A DNA stretch of 64,000 nucleotides from Fagopyrum homotropicum (GCA_033239125.1 BSWB01000001.1:8568501-8632500), one strand, 5' to 3'; positions 20,801-31,109 are shown, numbered from the stretch's first letter. Program-made: numbers and translations. Notes: generated by a model not told the origin, from the sequence alone.

Positions 20801-23698
20801 ATGGTTTGGAGAAGGATTTGAGGAAGTTGAAGAAGTGTGTCGATCGTCCTTTTCCACGGTCAAAATCACGGTTTCCTCTGGTTTTCCACGGCCGTAATAT
20901 CCTCTGGAATGGAGGTCGAATTTGGTCATGGAATCCACGGCCGTGGAATACAGAGTATGACCGTGGATTCGAGTATTTTCTGCCTCATCGTGGAGTTTCT
21001 CAAACTCCACTTCATGCATCTCTTCTTGTGCCTCTAAGGCTTCAATTTCCTCTTTGCACTCTTCTTCTCCTCCTACATCGGTTAGACTCATAGTAATAAC
21101 CTTTTGCAAAGGATCGTTAAAGAGAATCGCACTTACCTCCTCCCTAGTTAAACCTTCTTCGTCTTGGACATTGTAAATATCCTCATCAAAGATTGGCTCC
21201 TTCACTAGAGTGGAAAGAACGAACTCTACTTTCTCTTCCCCAACGTCAAAGGCGAGTCTCCCATTCTTGCAATCGACCATGCAGCCGGAAGTTGCAAGAA
21301 ACGGTCTTCCGAGTATGATCGGGACCGGACTATCCGCAGGAATGTCAAGCACGACAAAATCAATGGGGACAAAGAACTTGCCTAGCTTGACCGGGACGTC
21401 TTCTACAATGCCGACGGGACGAGTAATGGATCGATCCGCCATGTATAACGTCATCTTCACTGGTTTAGGGTCGCCTAAACCGATCTTCCTGCACAATGCA
21501 AGTGGTATGATGCTCACACTTGCTCCCAAGTCACATAAAGCGTCATATGTGACCTCTCCCACTCCAATGGGAATGCAAAATGACCCCGGATCTTTCAGCT
21601 TTGGGGGCATTTTCTCCTTCATAGTCTTGATGAGGTCCGAAGAATCCGAACTCATCTTGACTTCTCCAAAATCTTCTAGCTTCCTCTTGTTAGAGAGGAG
21701 CTCCTTCAAGAACTTGCCATAGGCCGGCATACCTACAATGGCATCAATGAAAGGTATATTAATATGTAGTTTGCTCATGAGTTCTATGAACTTACCGAAT
21801 TGCTTGTCTAGGCGTGCTCGCGCTCTGGATTGAGGGAATGGTAGGGGAGGTTTGAAAGCTGGAGGAGGAACATAGACATCTTCCTTCTCCTTCCCCTTTT
21901 CTTTGCTTTTCTCTACGGGGACTTCAACAAACGTAGGCTGCGGATCGGTGGTAGTCACTCCGCTCCTAGTTGTAATCGCCATTACCCTTCCCTTAGGGTT
22001 GTCCTCCGTCTTTCCTGGAAGTTTCCCTTGATTTCTAGGAACTTCCTCCGCATGGTTGAACATTTGATTTTCCAAAACCTTTTGAGCTTTGTCAACCTTA
22101 GAAATTTGATCATCAACCTTGATGATGCGGTTCTCCAACCCTTGAAGCTTTCCCAAGATCGTTTCCAGCATGGGATCCGGCTTCTCCTTTCCCGTATTGT
22201 TTCCTCCATTTGATGATTGCCCCTGGCTTTTCAAAGGAGTAGAGGAAGAGGAGGGTGGAGTTAGTGAATTGGAATTGGAAGGATAGGAGTTACCGGAATT
22301 TTGTTGATTGGAGCGCCAATTGTTGTTGTTCGAACCCCGATTGTTGTTCCAATTGTTGTTGTTCCGGTTGTTGTTGTTCCCATTCCAATTGTTGTTCCGG
22401 TTATTGTTCCGGTTATTGTTGTTGCGGTTGGTGTTATCACCGCCGTTGTTGTTGCCCAAATAGCCAACATCCTTCTCTTGTTGCTTTGGGAAGTTGGTCT
22501 TGATAGTCTCCTTCAACTCTTTGATCTCATTGTTGAGGGAGAAAATCTGATTTTGAGCTTCATGTGTGAGCTTTGCTCCTTGCTCCACACGATTTCCCTC
22601 CACTTTCCGGTGGGAATACTTCTCTATGACTCTTGCTTGCTTCTCAATGAAGTCCCAAGCGTCATCTTCTCTCATGTCCATGAACGTTCCACATGAGAGG
22701 GATTGAAGGTTGAATTGCGTTCCCGCATCCAGCCCCTTGTAGTAAATTTCCAGCAAGGCAAGTTTGGATATGCCATGATGAGGGCAATCCAAGAGCAAAT
22801 CCTGAAACCTTTCCCAAGATTGAAACAAACTTTCGTTAGGTCTCATAGAAAAAGCATTAATCTTACCTCTAAGTTCCGCCGTTTTGGAGGGCGGAAAGAA
22901 CTTGGTGAGAAACTCTGCGGAGAGGTCTTCCCACGTCTCTAGCTTTCCACTAGGAAGAGCTTGGTACCAAGATAGCGCTTTCCCTTTCAAAGAGAAAAAG
23001 AAAGGTTTGAGCTTATAGCTGTTGGTAGTGGCGCTCTTTGGCCTCATCGTCTCCATCATACACTCAAAGTTTTGCAAGTGTTGGTGTGGAGATTCGGTGC
23101 TTGTACCGCCAAACTGGCTTTGGCGAACAAGAGTGATAACTTGAGGGTTGAAGCTAAACCCTTGTACATCTTCAGCATCAAAGTTCACACCTAAACGGCG
23201 TGGTTGTTGTGTTGGATCCATCCGCTGGCCAAGAGTTCTTGGCTCATTATCCACACGTTCGACCCTCGCATTTCTAGGTGGAATGCGACGGTTAGTAGCT
23301 CCTTGTTGATTGAAAGGATTTATATTGATCGTGGGATCAATCTCTTCTAAAGGAGGCATGGAAGAATCACTATCATCGGTGGGTGAGTGGTTTCTTCTTC
23401 TAGACCTTGTCCTCCTTCTCGAGGACTTCTTGCCCACCTTGTCCTCAAGATCGCTCATCTTTATCTTCATTTGAACGATCATGTCTTGTAGACCATTAAC
23501 TTGAGTTTGATGGCGATCCATCTCATCCTGGAGGAGAGTCTCATTCCATCGGAGCTGAGCTTCTTTCTCCGCCAACTTATTTTGAAGATCGTGCTCGTTT
23601 TCTTCAGCCATCTTCCTTTCCTTGCGCTTTTGCCTCAAGGTTTTCTCTACCTCTTGATCAAGAGGTAAGAGATCTTCTGTGTTCCTAGACCTGCGCAT
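17846..23698 (-). CDS. Athila gag-pol polyprotein, 1950 aa, intact
   Basis: One uninterrupted frame encodes all enzymes needed for retrotransposition. Order: coiled-coil-prone head (about residues 15-90) and basic stretch; gag core (about 225-320, KGKALSWYQALP, WEDLSAEFLTKFF); an Asn-rich low-complexity tract (about 405-465); protease with CDLGASVSIIP near residue 723; RT with FMDDFSVYG near 1229; RNase H starting CDASDVAIGAVLG near 1377; integrase with the HHCC finger (about 1590-1633, ending CCDACQ) and the D,D,E triad near 1662 (VDFMG), 1719 (ISDGG) and 1756 (GQVEIS). The protease has Leu where most retropepsins have Ser or Thr, and I see no CCHC knuckle in gag. Both have, to my memory, been seen in Athila relatives. 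The start is the first Met, about 100 bases after the primer site. No lesion is seen, so the copy may be active. Confidence 0.93.
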   Translation of the reverse strand: MRRSRNTEDLLPLDQEVEKTLRQKRKERKMAEENEHDLQNKLAEKEAQLRWNETLLQDEMDRHQTQVNGLQDMIVQMKIKMSDLEDKVGKKSSRRRTRSRRRNHSPTDDSDSSMPPLEEIDPTININPFNQQGATNRRIPPRNARVERVDNEPRTLGQRMDPTQQPRRLGVNFDAEDVQGFSFNPQVITLVRQSQFGGTSTESPHQHLQNFECMMETMRPKSATTNSYKLKPFFFSLKGKALSWYQALPSGKLETWEDLSAEFLTKFFPPSKTAELRGKINAFSMRPNESLFQSWERFQDLLLDCPHHGISKLALLEIYYKGLDAGTQFNLQSLSCGTFMDMREDDAWDFIEKQARVIEKYSHRKVEGNRVEQGAKLTHEAQNQIFSLNNEIKELKETIKTNFPKQQEKDVGYLGNNNGGDNTNRNNNNRNNNRNNNWNGNNNNRNNNNWNNNRGSNNNNWRSNQQNSGNSYPSNSNSLTPPSSSSTPLKSQGQSSNGGNNTGKEKPDPMLETILGKLQGLENRIIKVDDQISKVDKAQKVLENQMFNHAEEVPRNQGKLPGKTEDNPKGRVMAITTRSGVTTTDPQPTFVEVPVEKSKEKGKEKEDVYVPPPAFKPPLPFPQSRARARLDKQFGKFIELMSKLHINIPFIDAIVGMPAYGKFLKELLSNKRKLEDFGEVKMSSDSSDLIKTMKEKMPPKLKDPGSFCIPIGVGEVTYDALCDLGASVSIIPLALCRKIGLGDPKPVKMTLYMADRSITRPVGIVEDVPVKLGKFFVPIDFVVLDIPADSPVPIILGRPFLATSGCMVDCKNGRLAFDVGEEKVEFVLSTLVKEPIFDEDIYNVQDEEGLTREEVSAILFNDPLQKVITMSLTDVGGEEECKEEIEALEAQEEMHEVEFEKLHDEAENTRIHGHTLYSTAVDSMTKFDLHSRGYYGRGKPEETVILTVEKDDRHTSSTSSNPSPNHSTSLEASKETSEAPKAMELKPLPTHLRYAFLGSNSTFPVIVSSELSIDEHEQLMIVLRKHRKAIGYTIEDLVGIKPSLCMHKILMEEDFRTSRQPQRRLNPTMKEVVKKEILKLLDAGIIYPISDSKWVSPVQVVPKKGGMTVITNKNNELIPTRTVTGWRMCIDYRKLNNATRKDHFPLPFIDQMLERLAQHSYFCYLDGYSGFFQIPIHPDDQEKTTFTCPWGTFAYRRMPFGLCNAPATFQRCMMAIFSEYVEEIMEVFMDDFSVYGSSFNDCLSNLSLVLQRCEDTNLVLNWEKCQFMVKEGIVLGHLVSSRGIEVDKAKIETIEKLPPPISVKGIRSFLGHAGFYRRFIQDFSKISKPLTNLLMKDAVFEFSQECLDAFNTIRQALISAPIIQPPDWNLPFEIMCDASDVAIGAVLGQRKEGRTHAIYYASKTLDEAQLNYATTEKEFLAIVYAIDKFRSYLVGAKVIVYTDHAAIRYLLAKKDAKPRLIRWILLLQEFDLEIRDKKGSENSVADHLSRLTHLEDDHLPIDDSFPDEHLHIIEECIKVISKGNEPWFADFVNYLVCQEIPPGLSYAQRKKFFKDVREYHWNEPLLFKRGPDGIIRRCVPEDEMQSVIRHCHSLPCGGHASSNKTSAKVLQSGFYWPTLFKDVQSFVSCCDACQRTGNISRRNEMPLNNIQEVEIFDVWGVDFMGPFPSSCGNQYILLAVDYVSRWVEAIASPTNDAMVVVKFFNKTIFPRFGTPRTIISDGGSHFIARRFEALLAKYGVTHKIATPYHPQTSGQVEISNREIKGILEKTVSRTRKDWSLKLDDALWAYRTAYKTPIGTTPYNLVYGKSCHLPVELEHKAFWAIKWLNFGMKEAGEKRLLDINELDELRLNAYENAKIYKERAKRWHDKHIIPKDFQEGDQVLLFNSRLRLFPGKLKSRWTGPFLIKRIFPHGAVEVWGEASGSFKVNGQRLKKYSPELQAEEFAPTALE

Positions 23699-23777
23699 AC
23701 ACTCAAAGAAAAATCAAATAACGAGAGCAAGCTCCCAAGCTTGACAACCGGCACCCGGGTTCGATCGAAGCCAAATC

Positions 23778-23798
23778 CCCGGCAACGGCGCCAAAAAC
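23778..23798 (-). other. Athila primer-binding site
   Basis: On the minus strand TGGCGCCGTTGCCGGGGA follows the 5' LTR after three bases. It is complementary to the 3' end of Asp-tRNA and is a hallmark of Athila elements. Confidence 0.85.
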
Positions 23799-23799
23799 T

Positions 23800-25509
23800 T
23801 GTTCGCCCCTAGAGGTGTGTGCAAATAAGCTTTATATTTATAAAACTAGAATCAAGCAAGCGAACCCGCAGTGTACGGATCGATATAGTTAAGCAAGAAT
23901 TCCAGAGTATCGAACACAGGGATTTGGGTGGAACAAACTCGATTGCAGGTTATCAAGCGGTTAATATGAGAGTTTTGCAGATATTGGGAAAACAACAATC
24001 CTAAAGATCCAGGTATCCAGCTGTGGCAATCGATTCAAGATATACTAATGATGTAAAGACAGAGTTAAGATATGCAAAGGTATACTAATGTAAGGTAATC
24101 GTACGGTTGAGGTTCCAAAAACCTTATATAACTCACCCAAAAGACTCTTCCTATACAGGTTGATGAGGCTCAATATAGAAAGGTTCTAAGGACAAGGATT
24201 AACATCAAATACCCAAACCTATGATCTAAAGATCAAGACTAACTTATCCGATTGAGGTTGTTGAGGCTCACAATCGAGGTAGAGGTTGTTGAGGCTTCAC
24301 TACCACCTAGAAAAGACAAGTCTAAACTAAGCTAAAGCAAATCTTTAACTTTAGATCAAGATAAAAGCAGGCTCGTAAACTTTAAGAGAATTACGGTTGG
24401 ATCTTGAGATTCCACGGTCGTGGAACTCAAGAACAACCCGTAATTTAGGGTTTTCGGCGACAATTCTCTAACTCTCAGGGTCTAATCAATTTACAATCGA
24501 TCTATCATTATCTAAGCCACAACTATCAACCCTTCACCTTAGAATTGTTAAGGGTTTTTAGCCAATAACAGTCATATTGATATTAATTCAAGATTAAAAA
24601 GGTAAAAGATGGGAACTTTCAAGAACTATCAATAATCTTCAATTGAATCTTAGAATCACAATCAAGAATAAGTGTTTGTCAAAAGATTCAAAACGGGATA
24701 AACAATCACAATCTTAGGAAAGAAAAGAAACGGGATGTCAATCCGATCCTAAAGCAAACCTAAGCAAGAAGAGGAATCTTCTTGCAAAAACCCTCCAAGA
24801 ACTTCGATCTTCCACACGAAGATCACAAACAGCAACTCTCCAATACGAACTTTGGAACTTCAATGAGATCTTCAAAATCACCTCCAAGAATGAGGGTTTG
24901 TGTTGCTAAGCGTGCGTTTTTGCCGCTAAACTTTAGGGTTGAAAGGTCGTAAGCGAGGTAGCGAGGTAGCGAGGCGAGGTGACGGAATCTTGCTTCATCC
25001 GTCCTTTTTATAACGCAGGGCAAAACGTCGGCCCGGCCCGATCTTCAAGAGATCATGGCTTCGAAACGTGGCGAAAGGATTCGCCAAGATCACGGTCGTG
25101 GAAGTTTCCACGACCGTAATTTTGAGGCGTGGAAATAAACACGGATATCTTCCACGGCCGTAATATCCCCTGGAATGAACATCGAATTCTGCTTCACAAT
25201 CCACGGCCGTAATTTAGGGTAAAACCGTGATTCTTGCCTTCATTCGTGCATTCCTCAATCTAATACTCCAAATTGCTTCCAAAAGGTGTCCTTGATCTAG
25301 AGACACATCGACTCAACTCTCCTTTGCTCGATTCCGTTCGGAAATAGCTCCAAATCACCTATAATCAACATAGAACTCGTGTAGACATCTATATCGACAA
25401 TATAGGCAATACTAGCTCATATATGCATAAAGCTCAATCAAAGACTATCAATATGAATCAATTACGACTAGAAAACGTGCCTAAAATATCACAATATTTC
25501 ATGCTAACA
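23800..25509 (-). repeat. 5' LTR of the Athila element (right on the plus strand)
   Basis: 1710 bp with no difference noticed from the left LTR. It contains the promoter in minus orientation. The palindromic motifs of the left LTR recur here at an offset of 11407. Confidence 0.95.
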
Positions 25510-26424
25510 GTGGTCTTCATTGACGACATCCTAGTCTACTCTAGGAGTCGGGAGGAGCATGCCGGACACTTGAGGACAGTACTGCAGATTCTACAGGATA
25601 GCCAGCTGTATGCTAAGCTATCCAAGTGTGAGTTTTGGATGTCAGAGGTGGCTTTCTTAGGACACGTGGTGACTGCTGAGGGCATTAAGGTCGATCCGGC
25701 GAAGATCGAGTCAGTATCTTCTTGGCAACCTCCTAAGAATGTTAAGGAGGTTCGCAGCTTTTTAGGTCTAGCAGGTTACTACCGCCGGTTTGTGGAAGGG
25801 TTCTCTTTGATTGCCCGACCACTTACTTGTCTTCTGAGGAAAACCACTCGGTTTGTCTGGTCTGAGCCGTGTCAGCAGAGTTTTGAGGAGCTGAAGAGGA
25901 GATTGACGTCCGCTCCGATTTTAGCACAGCCTGAGGGTATTGATGACTTTGTGGTATACAGTGATGCATCCAAACTGGGCTTGGGGTGTGTCTTGATGCA
26001 GAGGGGTAAGGTCATAGCCTATGCGTCTCGACAGCTGAAGACGTATGAGGAGAACTACCCCACACATGATCTAGAGTTGGCTGCAGTAGTCCATGCTCTT
26101 AAGATCTGGCGTCACTATCTCTATGGGGCGACATGTCAGATCTTTACAGACCACAAGAGTCTGAAGTACATATTCACTCAGAGAGAGTTGAATAACCGCC
26201 AGAGGCGGTGGCTAGAGTTGATCAAGGACTTCGACCTTGAGATCCTCTACCACCCCGGAAAGGCGAATGTGGTAGCTGATGCTTTGAGCCGGAAGACGCC
26301 TAGAGAGAGCGATAGCTCGGTTGACAGTACAGCCACAGTTGTAGAGGGACTTGGCTTGGTTGGAGATAGAGGTCCAGTTCCCCGATACGGATGGCCAGTT
26401 GTCTACTATGGAGTTACTTCCTGA
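25510..26424 (+). pseudogene. Tekay pol, continued: reverse transcriptase end and RNase H
   Basis: The frame resumes immediately after the Athila element with VVFIDDILVYS; the catalytic Asp pair is at 25522-25527, 12 bases from the junction. The RT thumb and connection follow (FLGHVVTAEGI, VRSFLGLAGYYRRF). RNase H follows, with VVYSDASKLGLGC, the DLELAAVVHALK helix, FTDHKSLKYI and VADALSRK. Near 26335 the frame is lost; the integrase continues in the next frame, so a one- or two-base indel lies there. The open frame to 26424 past that point is out of register. Confidence 0.9.
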
Positions 26425-27871
26425 TCTGTTGGATGAGATCCGACAGAAGCAGGAGACCTGCCCTACTTTGATCAGGATCCGAGACAGGATGTCTCGAGAT
26501 GAGGCCCCACAGTTTACTATTGGTGCAGATGGAGTGATGAGACGTCAGGATCGCGTTTGTGTACCGTCAGACAGTGAGTTGAGACAGAAGATACTAGGTG
26601 AGGCTCATGCTACCCCCTACTCAGTACATCCTGGAGCGAGTAAGATGTACAAGGATGTGAGACGGTCCTTCTGGTGGGGTGGTTTGAAGCCCGATGTGAC
26701 TCGATATGTAGCTCAGTGCGCGACCTGCCAGCAGGTCAAGATTGAGCACCGTAGGTCCGGAGGAGAGCTCCACCCACTTCCAGTACCACAGTGGAAGTGG
26801 GAGGATATATCTATGGATTTTGTCACTGGTTTGAGACTCAGCAGAGGATTTGATGCTATTTGGGTAGTGGTAGACCGCCTGACGAAGACCGCACGTTTCA
26901 TTCCGATTAAGGAAACGTGGCCGGTGAGTCGTCTGGCTGAGGAGTTCACCAGGCACATTGTGAGACTCCATGGGGTACCGAGGACTATCGTCTCTGACAG
27001 AGATGGACGTTTTACCTCGAGATTTTGGCAGCAGGTACATACTGCCTTGGGGACGAGTCTCCACTTCACTACCGCCTATCATCCACAGACAGACGGGCAG
27101 TCTGAGAGGACCATTCAGACCTTAGAGGACATGCTTCGGGCGTGTGTACTTGATTGGGGACAGGTATGGCCAGATCATCTTCCACTGGTAGAGTTTTCGT
27201 ATAACAATAGCTGGCACGCATCTATTGGGATGGCTCCTTATGAGGCTTTGTACGGGCGGAGATGTCGTACACCTTTATGTTGGGATGAGCCTAGCAGAGT
27301 TGATGGAGTAGCTCCAGATCAGGTACAGGATGACATCGCTCGGATTGCCCTAGTCCGAGAGCGGATGTTAGCAGCTCAGAGTCGTCAGAAGTCCTACGCC
27401 GACAAGAGGCGTCGACCCTTGGAGTTTAGAGTGGGTGCTCAGGTGTGGTTGAGAGTATCACCTACGAGAGGAGTCAGGCGTTTCGGCATTAAGGGAAAGC
27501 TGAGTCCCCGATATGTCGGACCTTTTGAGATCCTGGAGAGAGTTGGAGAGGTGGCCTACCGACTAGCACTACCACCGAGACTAGAGAGTATCCATCCGGT
27601 CTTTCATGTATCTCAGTTGAGAGAGTACATTCCGGATCCGAGACACGTCATCAGCCATGAGGATTTGACAGTTGAGCCTGACCATACATTTATAGAGTAC
27701 CCAGTGGCTGTCTTGGAGCGCAGTACCAGACGTCTGCGATCCAAGGAGATACCTATGCTGAGGATCCAGTGGTCTAGGAGAGGAGCGGATGAGGCCACTT
27801 GGGAGACTGAGGAGAGTATTAGACGTAACTATCCCGAGTTCTTAGCGGGGTTAGAGGTTACTTCTGTTTGA
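26351..27871 (+). pseudogene. Tekay integrase with C-terminal chromodomain-like segment
   Basis: The frame opens with MAWLEIEVQF and holds the HHCC finger (H...H...CATCQQVK, about 26608-26735), the catalytic D,D,E (SMDFVTG, IVSDRDGRF, GQSERTIQTL), a GPFEIL-containing C-terminal fold, and an end segment with RRLRSKEIPMLRIQWSRRG then ATWE, which reads as a chromodomain. Integrase inserts the DNA copy; a chromodomain can steer insertion towards marked chromatin. This module is open for 506 codons but is separated from the RT/RNase H part by the frameshift near 26335. About 210 bp of spacer separate its stop from the 3' LTR. Confidence 0.9.
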
Positions 27872-28084
27872 CGAGTTAGTACTCGGATGTTGTGTTGTTT
27901 GACCTTTCCGGTTTTATTGATTTGGGTGATTACGTTTTATGAGATACCTGACTACTTTCGATGATTGAGTAGTTGCATGATAGCAAACGAAAATGTTTAG
28001 AAAACTAAAATATACCAAAGGAAACGTGAGAGTGAAACAACGATTCTAAGTTTCGGGACGAAACTTCTTTTAAGGGGGCACTGA

Positions 28085-29359
28085 TGTAATAACCGAAAAT
28101 TTAAACTCCGTTTAATTCGGAGTTCAAACGGATTCCGATCCGCCAAAATTGTTATCCTTCTTACATAAGATAAAACGAGATTAGTATAATCATTTTATGT
28201 GACCTTTCACATAAAATGATAAACTATGTAATCAAAAATAATTCCGTACCTTTAAAAGATTTAAATGATAACTAAAATAAATTCACATAAAATGATAACT
28301 TAAATAATCCCGTAATTTTTCCATATTTTAACGGTTCCGGGCCGGGCGAATAACGAATACTTTTTCAGCTTGTTTGATTCAAATCATGAGCAATTCGGGC
28401 CCAGTCTTCGGCCAGCCCAAGTGGTGAAAGAAGAGTTGGACTGTACAACTCAGTCAGCCCACCTCCCTAGCCCAAATTTTAATCCTAAGCTAATCCCACA
28501 ATTAACCTAACCCTCTCCCTAATCCTGCCACACCTCTCCCGACTAATCCTGCCGCATCTCCCCCTCTCTACCACACCTTCTGCACGTTGGAAGCAGGCCG
28601 CAACCACCGAGCAGCCACCGAGCCGCCACCGAGTCGCCACCGACCGCGCCGCTCCCCGCCGACCGCCGCAGTGGGTTGGTAAGTACATGCCTCCCTCTCT
28701 TCGCCCTTCTTTTCTCCGTTCCGGACCGCTGACCGCCCTGCTCCTGGCCTGCAGTAACACCGACCGCGCCGCTCCCCGCCGGATCCACCGCCGCCGAGTC
28801 CTGCACGCCTCCAGCCCGGCCGGTAAGATCCCGACTCCCTCTTCTTCCGTCTCCCTTGCGTTCCGCCTTCTGGTTCGTTTCAGAGGATGTAACCTCCCTT
28901 CCTGCGCAGCCAGATCTCCGGAGCTCACCACCGCCAATCGCTGCAGCCGCCGGACGCCAGTGCACGCCTGGACTCATCCCGCTGGACCGCAGTTCCGGTA
29001 AGTCGACTCCTCCGTCCTTCTCCTCCTGTTCCTGTGCGAATGAACGTGAATGAACCGTGAATGAATGTGATTGAACCGTGAATGAACATTTATAAACTTG
29101 TGAAGGAACCTGAATACCAACAGTGAATAGATATGAATAAAACTGTGATTGGAACATGAACGAAACCAAGTCATAATACATGCATGTATACGAGTTAGGT
29201 TACGTATATATTGAGAGTGTATACGTATATATATACTCGAGTTGGAAAACATATAAGATTTAATGGAATACATATAATAAATCATAGATTGGAGCTTTAG
29301 ACATATATCTACATAGGTATATATATTTTTATAAGGATATATATAGTGTATATGTAGGT

Positions 29360-29423
<64 letters not shown>

Positions 29424-30605
29424 CAGTGAAATGAGAAATATAAATATTTGGAGATATATATGCAAGTACCGAGTAGCTACATAATTTTACGAGTTGAAGG
29501 AAAAGTTAGAGTATGTACGTAAATATATATATACCTAGGTAAGAGTAAAGTGGCCGAGCTATAACTTATAAATTATAAGAAAAACTATCAGAGAGAGAGA
29601 CTAATCATAGAGAATAAATCCTAAAAGGAATTTAGTAGGACTCAAGAGTGAACTTTGAGAACTTTCGGTACCAGGGGTAAAATGGTCTTTTACCATAAGA
29701 GAGTTGTTTTCCGTAATTCCTTCGCAAGAGGTTGGACAGCGAGATGTGATTTTGATACACATACCTTATTTGACAGGCGTTTGAGTTACCACGAGTACGG
29801 ACTGTTTGAGACGTGTTAGAGTGTATCTTGACTCAGGTAAGTCCTTGCGACTTACTTAGCCGGTTTCTGAGTGTTAGTTGAGTGATAGTAGTGGTGTGTG
29901 CTATTGATTGATTTAATAAATATAACTTGCTAGGACGACTGTTATTATTTACGTAAGGCCCAAGTGTATGTATAACGGGCCGTGACATCACTGCCCAGCT
30001 CTGACAGGAGACTGGGAGGTTCTCTATACCCAGACCATACAGGTACAAGGTGAGATGCATCGGATCCATTCCTGATGGTTACACGGGGGCGGAGGCGAGG
30101 TTTGGGAATCCCTCGTGTCACAAAATAAGTATCACTAGAGTGAACGAGTAAATTAAAGAAAGATAATAAAACGGACTTGTTTGAAAGCATGTTGAGTGTT
30201 TATGTTTATCTGAGTGTGTTTGTGCTGCTATTATTCTGCTAATATTTAGATAACTAGCTAACGGTTCTTCTCGTTGTTGTTTTAGATTTACCGCAGGTTA
30301 GATCAGCAGCTGAGTGATCCGGAAGTAGTGGTCAGCCGGGTCTCCGTACTCCTTAGAGTGGGGTTGGGGTTGTTTGTCTTTCCTTTCTTTTGGTTAAGAC
30401 AGTTGTTCTTTTCTTTTGTTTAAGTACCGTAGGCTGCTAGACAGTGTTGCATTCATTACTATAAAAACATGAGTTTATGAATTTCGGTTTCTTTATTTGT
30501 GTCTTGTTGCAAGATCCTAGTATTGTTGTTGTCAAATTGAGGTCGGGACCCATTGTGAGGTCCTAACCAGTAATACTCCGAGTTCTGAGAATTCGGGGTG
30601 TTACA
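28085..30605 (+). repeat. 3' LTR of the Tekay element
   Basis: 2521 bp. Compared with the 5' LTR I find five substitutions (for example at 28603 and near 30057) and about 20 extra bases in the TA microsatellite (29363-29422). It ends GGGTGTTACA next to the target duplication gatgt. The plus-strand stretch TTTTAAGGGGGCA just upstream (28070-28081) is the likely polypurine tract. Confidence 0.95.
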
Positions 30606-31109
30606 GATGTCATAGGACATGACTAACGCAGAAGCCTGTTATACCCGGAGTAGACTATGCAAAATTGTAAAACTGACTTTAACAGTAGGGTTTTCTTAGG
30701 AATGTCCACCCACACCACTACTCACTAAATGATTTTACTTTGGATGAACTATTCTTGACAGTGACTTATGTAAATTTCTCAAATTACATCTAAAGCATTC
30801 AATCATCATGAATTCTGACATTTTGAGTTTGAAAGTCAAAAGGACTGGCATTTGACAAGGACTAATATTTAATCATGGGACAAATCAAACAAACCATTGA
30901 CCAAGAAAACAACCTTTCCTCTTTTCCTAACACATAACTGCAATAGGAAAGTGTATTGTAACTATAGCTCTATAATGCACCTCTAATAATGCTAATTAAA
31001 TATCCTACAATGAAAGGTTAAAACAAGAGAAAAAACGGGTTAGTCATGTTCTATTTTGCATATTTTATGCATGCTAAAAACGGGAGGTTTGTATGTTTCA
31101 CGGCATTTT

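Larger units (their letters stand above)
12393..25509 (-). mobile_element. Athila-type Gypsy retrotransposon, apparently complete, nested in the Tekay pol
   Basis: This 13117-bp element lies in reverse orientation. Its LTRs (12393-14102 and 23800-25509, 1710 bp each) appear identical on reading, have TG...CA ends, and are flanked by a perfect gtggt duplication (12388-12392, 25510-25514). In element orientation the order is 5' LTR, Asp-tRNA primer site, a single 1950-aa gag-pol, an 829-bp spacer, a 524-aa ATHILA ORF, 1.3 kb of non-coding DNA with a polypurine tract, and the 3' LTR. The primer site and extra ORF place it in the Athila lineage. Perfect LTR identity and open frames imply a very recent insertion. 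It contains many copies of a CCACGGCCGTGG palindrome. Confidence 0.95.
7053..30605 (+). mobile_element. Tekay-type Gypsy chromovirus, interrupted by a nested Athila element
   Basis: Two long LTRs (7053-9553 and 28085-30605) both begin TGTAATAACC and end GGGTGTTACA. They are flanked by the 5-bp duplication gatgt (7048-7052 and 30606-30610). Inside are a primer-binding site, a gag with zinc knuckles, and pol in the Gypsy order protease, RT, RNase H, integrase, ending in a chromodomain-like segment. Without the nested element it is about 10.4 kb. The LTRs differ by only about five substitutions plus a TA-repeat length change, so insertion was recent. Nevertheless gag-pol has a frameshift near 9990, a TAG at 11041 and a frameshift near 26335, so this copy is not autonomous. 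Assignment to Tekay/Del rests on the long LTRs, the Met-type primer site and the chromodomain. Confidence 0.93.

Noticed and set aside
22255..22696. Plus-strand Cys/Val-rich open frames
   Set aside because: They are antisense to the Asn-rich tract of Athila gag-pol.
26621..27082. Minus-strand open frames of 118-153 aa
   Set aside because: They are antisense to the Tekay integrase.
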